Origin: Croceibacter atlanticus HTCC2559
GTDB lineage: Bacteria > Bacteroidota > Bacteroidia > Flavobacteriales > Flavobacteriaceae
Reading direction: 5' to 3'
Length of the DNA: 64,000 nucleotides
Assembly: GCF_000196315.1 (NCBI RefSeq)
Contig: NC_014230.1
Location: 62,001 to 126,000 of the forward strand
Part shown: in pieces, positions 60,626 to 64,000 of the stretch
Position numbering within the stretch: the stretch's first letter is position 1
Layout of the letters: every line of letters begins with the position of its first letter
The notes under the pieces: model-generated
Told to the model about the DNA's origin: nothing
Seen by the model: only the letters and a program-made list of their open reading frames with translations
Databases searched by the model: none
Made by a program: the position numbers and the translations under genes

Positions 60626-60641
60626 ATCGTATTATTGCAAT
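60626..60641 (+). promoter_or_regulatory. Second ArsR operator-like site
   Basis: ATCGTATTATTGCAAT lies between arsR and the DUF6428 gene, 19 bp before the latter's ATG, so expression of the downstream genes may be controlled separately. Confidence 0.6.
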
Positions 60642-60660
60642 ATACAAATAAACATATATT

Positions 60661-61131
60661 ATGACATTATCAGAAATAAAATCAGCATTACAAACATTAG
60701 AAACTATTAGTTTTAAGTTGCCAGATGGTAGCTTGGTACCAAGCCATTTTCACGTTACAGAAGTTGGAAAAGTTACTAAGCACTTTATAGACTGTGGTGG
60801 CACTGTACGCCATGAAGAAGTTGTGAATTTTCAACTTTGGAATGCAGATGATTATAATCACAGATTACATCCTGAAAAATTAGTTCATATCATTGAGCTT
60901 TCTGAAACTAAATTAGGGATAGATGAAAATCTGCCTATAGAAGTTGAATACCAAGGAGATACTATTGGAAAATTTGGGTTGGAGTTTGTAAACAACTCAT
61001 TTCAACTAACTACAACACAAACAGATTGTTTAGCTAAAGACCAGTGTGGTATTCCAGAAGAAAAGCCAAAATTAAAAATGTCTGAACTACAAGCTGAAAA
61101 CTCTTGTGCACCAGGAAGCGGCTGTTGCTAA
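60661..61131 (+). CDS. DUF6428-family protein with cysteine-rich C-terminus
   Basis: A 156-residue protein of the DUF6428 type, found beside arsenic genes in Bacteroidota. The C-terminus has CLAKDQCGIP and ends NSCAPGSGCC, which could bind arsenite or another thiophilic metal. The N-terminal part contains SHFHVTEVGKVTKHFIDCGG. A chaperone role in arsenic handling is plausible from its neighbours but not shown. Confidence 0.75.
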   Translation: MTLSEIKSALQTLETISFKLPDGSLVPSHFHVTEVGKVTKHFIDCGGTVRHEEVVNFQLWNADDYNHRLHPEKLVHIIELSETKLGIDENLPIEVEYQGDTIGKFGLEFVNNSFQLTTTQTDCLAKDQCGIPEEKPKLKMSELQAENSCAPGSGCC

Positions 61132-61149
61132 TCTTAAAACCTATAACCC

Positions 61150-61770
61150 ATGTCTTTATACACACCAATCTCTAATTTTTTAGAAACATTAGACACTACT
61201 ACAATTGCCACAGAGCGTAAAGAGGGCTTAAACAAACTAGCCGACTTTTTACAACAGCAATTAAAGGAAAACAAAGAAGCCAATATTACATTTATTTGTA
61301 CACACAATTCACGTAGGAGTCACCTCTCTCAAATTTGGGCACAAACTATTGCTCAACATTTCAATTTTAAGACCATTACAAGTTACTCTGCAGGAACAGA
61401 GGCTACGGCTCTCTTCCCTACAGTTTTAGAAACATTACGAAATACTGGTTTTAAAATAGAGAACTTGTCTAATGCAGAAAATTCTCATTACAGTATCAAA
61501 TATTCAGAAAATAGCCATCCAATTATAGGGTTTTCTAAAACGTTGGATAACTCGTTTAACCCTGAAAGTGGTTTTGCCGCAATAATGACTTGCTCACAAG
61601 CAGATGGTGGTTGCCCATTTATAGCTGGTGCTGCGTTAAGGTTACCATTAACGTATGAAGATCCGAAAGCTTTTGATAATACACCTCAACAAGAAGAAAA
61701 ATATTTAGAACGTAGTAAACAAATTGCTACAGAACTGTTTTATGTATTTACACAACTAAAAACTGCCTAA
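61150..61770 (+). CDS. Arsenate reductase of the low-molecular-weight phosphatase type
   Basis: A 206-residue protein. The active-site loop CTHNSRRSH (CX5R, about residue 50-58) and the later [11 protein letters not shown] (about 150-160) belong to a thiol-dependent arsenate reductase related to low-molecular-weight phosphotyrosine phosphatases. It reduces arsenate to arsenite in the cytoplasm, feeding the ACR3 efflux pump that it overlaps by one base. This variant is longer than classical ArsC. Confidence 0.88.
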   Translation: MSLYTPISNFLETLDTTTIATERKEGLNKLADFLQQQLKENKEANITFICTHNSRRSHLSQIWAQTIAQHFNFKTITSYSAGTEATALFPTVLETLRNTGFKIENLSNAENSHYSIKYSENSHPIIGFSKTLDNSFNPESGFAAIMTCSQADGGCPFIAGAALRLPLTYEDPKAFDNTPQQEEKYLERSKQIATELFYVFTQLKTA

Positions 61771-62819
61771 TGTCACAGACAAAAAAACTTAGCCTCTTAG
61801 ATAGATATTTAACAGTATGGATATTTGTAGCAATGGCTATTGGTGTAGCCATAGGTTACTTTTCACCTACATTTCCAAAATTTGTAAATAGCTTTAATAG
61901 CGGCACTACAAACATCCCTATTGCTATAGGATTAATTTTAATGATGTATCCGCCACTAGCTAAAGTTAATTACAGCTTGCTACCAAAGGTGTTTAAAGAC
62001 ACTAAGATTCTTACAACCTCATTACTGCTCAATTGGATAATTGGGCCTATCCTAATGTTTGTTTTGGCAATCACTTTTCTTAGTGATTACCCAGAATATA
62101 TGGTTGGTTTAATCTTAATAGGTTTGGCCAGATGTATTGCAATGGTTTTAGTCTGGAATGATCTTGCAGAAGGAAGCAGCGAATACGGTGCAGGACTTGT
62201 CGCGTTAAATAGCATTTTTCAGGTGTTTGCTTATAGTTTTTACGCGTGGATTTTTATAACTGTACTTCCACCCTATTTTGGATTTGATGGTGCTATTGTA
62301 AATATCTCAATCGCAACTATTGCAGAAAGTGTAGCAATTTATTTAGGTATCCCTTTTGTCATGGGAATTTTAAGTCGTGTTATTTTAGTAAAACTTAAAG
62401 GAGAAACTTGGTATACAGAAGTGTTTATACCTAAGATTTCACCATTAACGCTTATAGCACTTCTGTTTACTATTATAGTTATGTTTTCTCTTAAAGGAGA
62501 ACTCATTGTAAAAATTCCTACAGATGTATTAATTATAGCGGTACCACTATTAATTTATTTCACCCTAATGTTTATTATTGGGTTTTTCTTTACTAAAGCA
62601 TCTGGAGCATCGTATGATAAAACTGCGTCTGTAGCATTTACAGCTGCTGGTAATAATTTCGAGCTTGCCATTGCTGTGGCTATTGCAGTATTTGGCTTAA
62701 ATTCTGGACAGGCTTTTGCTGGTGTTATTGGGCCTTTGGTTGAGGTTCCTGCACTTATCTTATTGGTAAGAGTATCGTTTTGGCTACGAAAGAAATACTT
62801 CCCGAAAATTAAAAATTGA
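61770..62819 (+). CDS. arsB: ACR3-family arsenite efflux transporter
   Basis: A 349-residue inner-membrane protein with ten hydrophobic helices. Family motifs include [20 protein letters not shown] (about 118-137), with the arsenite-contacting cysteine, and [20 protein letters not shown] (about 290-309). It exports arsenite using the proton gradient. It shares one base with the reductase gene stop and completes the arsR - DUF6428 - reductase - ACR3 operon. Confidence 0.95.
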   Translation: MSQTKKLSLLDRYLTVWIFVAMAIGVAIGYFSPTFPKFVNSFNSGTTNIPIAIGLILMMYPPLAKVNYSLLPKVFKDTKILTTSLLLNWIIGPILMFVLAITFLSDYPEYMVGLILIGLARCIAMVLVWNDLAEGSSEYGAGLVALNSIFQVFAYSFYAWIFITVLPPYFGFDGAIVNISIATIAESVAIYLGIPFVMGILSRVILVKLKGETWYTEVFIPKISPLTLIALLFTIIVMFSLKGELIVKIPTDVLIIAVPLLIYFTLMFIIGFFFTKASGASYDKTASVAFTAAGNNFELAIAVAIAVFGLNSGQAFAGVIGPLVEVPALILLVRVSFWLRKKYFPKIKN

Positions 62820-62921
62820 TAGGTTTACAAGCAATCATAAATAGCTATTACAATTAGTTCACCATAAATATTTTTTACATTTATGCTACTTATAAATAGT
62901 TCCTAGTAAAACATTATCATT

Positions 62922-63695
62922 ATGATTGCTGCTGTCACTTTATTTTTAATTGTATCTATTTCTGCACTAATCACAAAAATTGCAGCAATAGCATTAGTAC
63001 ATACAGGTCTTTCTACAGAGAGCGCAAAATTTCAAGCAAGATCTGCATATACTGGCACTGGTATGAGTACTAATGAAACAGAAAGCATAATGAACCATCC
63101 CGTAAGGCGTAAGATTATTTATAATCTTATGCTTATTGGGAATGCTGGTATTGTAACTGCAATGTCTTCCTTAATCTTAACGTTTGTCTTACCAGAAACT
63201 ATTGCTTCTAGGCTGTATGGCCTCTTAATTATTGTAATCGGGATGCTATTAATTTGGCTGGCCGTGAGAAGTAAATGGGTAAACAGAGGCTTGTCTAATA
63301 TCATTAATAAAATGTTGAAACGTTATACCGATTTAGAAATACAAGACTACGCTGCGGTGTTGCACCTTAAAGATGACTTTAAAGTTATAGAAGCCAATGT
63401 TGATAGTGATGGCTGGATGTGCAACAGAACATTACAAGAACTTAACTTGCGAGAAGAAGGCATAACAATTTTAGGCGTAGACCGTAAGGATTCTGGTTAC
63501 TATGGCTCACCTTCGGGAGAGTTTAAAATGCTTGCTAATGATACAGTGACTATTTATGGAAAATCTGATGGCATACAAAGTTTGTATAACAGAAAAAAAG
63601 ACTTTTATGCACAAGAGGAGCACGAGAAATATGTAGTTAAAGAAGAACAAAGAAAAGCTGTTGAAAAATTTAAAATAGAATCTAAACCTGATTAG
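62922..63695 (+). CDS. TrkA-C-domain membrane protein
   Basis: A 257-residue protein with an N-terminal membrane part (segments about 2-26, 66-86 and 91-110) followed by a soluble TrkA C-terminal domain (about 150-222), with LREEGITILGVDRKDSGYYG and ANDTVTIYGKSDGI. TrkA-C domains bind small ligands and regulate ion transport. The last 30 residues are charged. The 102 bp upstream hold no gene. Confidence 0.75.
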   Translation: MIAAVTLFLIVSISALITKIAAIALVHTGLSTESAKFQARSAYTGTGMSTNETESIMNHPVRRKIIYNLMLIGNAGIVTAMSSLILTFVLPETIASRLYGLLIIVIGMLLIWLAVRSKWVNRGLSNIINKMLKRYTDLEIQDYAAVLHLKDDFKVIEANVDSDGWMCNRTLQELNLREEGITILGVDRKDSGYYGSPSGEFKMLANDTVTIYGKSDGIQSLYNRKKDFYAQEEHEKYVVKEEQRKAVEKFKIESKPD

Positions 63696-63842
63696 TTAAG
63701 GGAAGTTCATTTTAAATTTAATCCTAACTATAGCCTTCAATTTGGTTGAAAAATTGAAAACAAAAAAAGCTGCTTTCAAATTTTAAACATTCATTAAGAG
63801 TGCTCTTCATCTAAAAATATTAATTTGTGTGAAAACACATAT

Positions 63843-64000
63843 ATGAAGATTATTCCACAATTAATACTACTCTTACAAGACACTCCAAAAGATGAAACTG
63901 GAGAAATAGATGTAAATCCACAATCTATAATCGAAAAATTAGATACTTGGTTAGATGGCTTTATAAAAGCGCTTCCTAACATCCTTGTAGGTATTGCCGT
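63843..64000 (+). CDS. Mechanosensitive ion channel family protein (5' part only)
   Basis: From the ATG at 63,843 the frame gives about 52 residues before the window ends: an N-terminal stretch (KIIPQLILLLQDTPKD) and then DTWLDGFIKALPNILVGIA, the start of the first membrane segment. The LDGFIKALPNILVGI pattern is typical of flavobacterial MscS-type channels. The pore and conserved C-terminal domain are outside. Confidence 0.6.
   Translation, partial: MKIIPQLILLLQDTPKDETGEIDVNPQSIIEKLDTWLDGFIKALPNILVGIA

Overview
The window is AT-rich chromosomal DNA from a member of the Bacteroidota, most likely a marine Flavobacteriaceae species. The evidence is a tmRNA tag reading GENNYALAA, a type IX secretion C-terminal sorting domain, TAnnTTTG-type promoter elements, kdsA and typA, a SemiSWEET transporter, and DUF families typical of flavobacteria.

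Layout. 1-14,800 is ordinary chromosome: an ftsE start, a TPR protein with its outer-membrane barrel partner, typA, kdsA, a cytochrome/FG-GAP operon, an alanine-dehydrogenase-like enzyme, a structured RNA and tmRNA, then three small genes. 15,000-56,612 is accessory. It opens with a tyrosine recombinase whose 3' end faces a site with two inverted repeats (16,128-16,243, attI-like). A head-to-tail array of gene cassettes follows. Each complete cassette starts with a GTT-box and ends with the reverse complement of its own start, followed by a 135-205 bp palindromic attC-like site. I count 18 complete cassettes, two remnants around an IS3-family insertion, and a last cassette that ends at a half-site. 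A further mobile island of about 11.45 kb (44,426-55,875) has integrated inside one of the attC sites. It carries its own integrase, a replication-like protein and a two-methyltransferase/HNH restriction system. 56,613-64,000 returns to chromosome: an SDR/START/AraC group, an arsenic operon, a TrkA-C protein and the start of a mechanosensitive channel.

How it works together. The array looks like an integron built by a XerC/D-type recombinase that lacks the insertion typical of IntI and is encoded in the same direction as its cassettes. Cassette contents are strongly biased to conflict functions. They include a type II restriction-modification pair, a PARIS-like ATPase-TOPRIM fusion, a GHKL ATPase with a Shedu-like nuclease domain, a DUF4062 protein, a TIR/deoxyribosyltransferase-like protein, an AlbA_2/Schlafen-type protein and a possible HEPN protein. 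One cassette carries a three-gene copper-export operon. The remaining cassettes carry small membrane, lipoprotein or unknown genes. One cassette is present twice with no difference visible by eye, and the copies diverge exactly at the GTT boundary.

The strongest new signal is in the attC-like sites. Their stems carry mismatches at fixed positions (7 and 12 of the L arm in nearly all sites), always A on the left and C on the right. The bottom strand can therefore form T-G wobble pairs where the top strand has A-C mismatches. This is a built-in strand bias of the kind integron recombination requires. All calls are by eye; no alignment, folding or database search was run.
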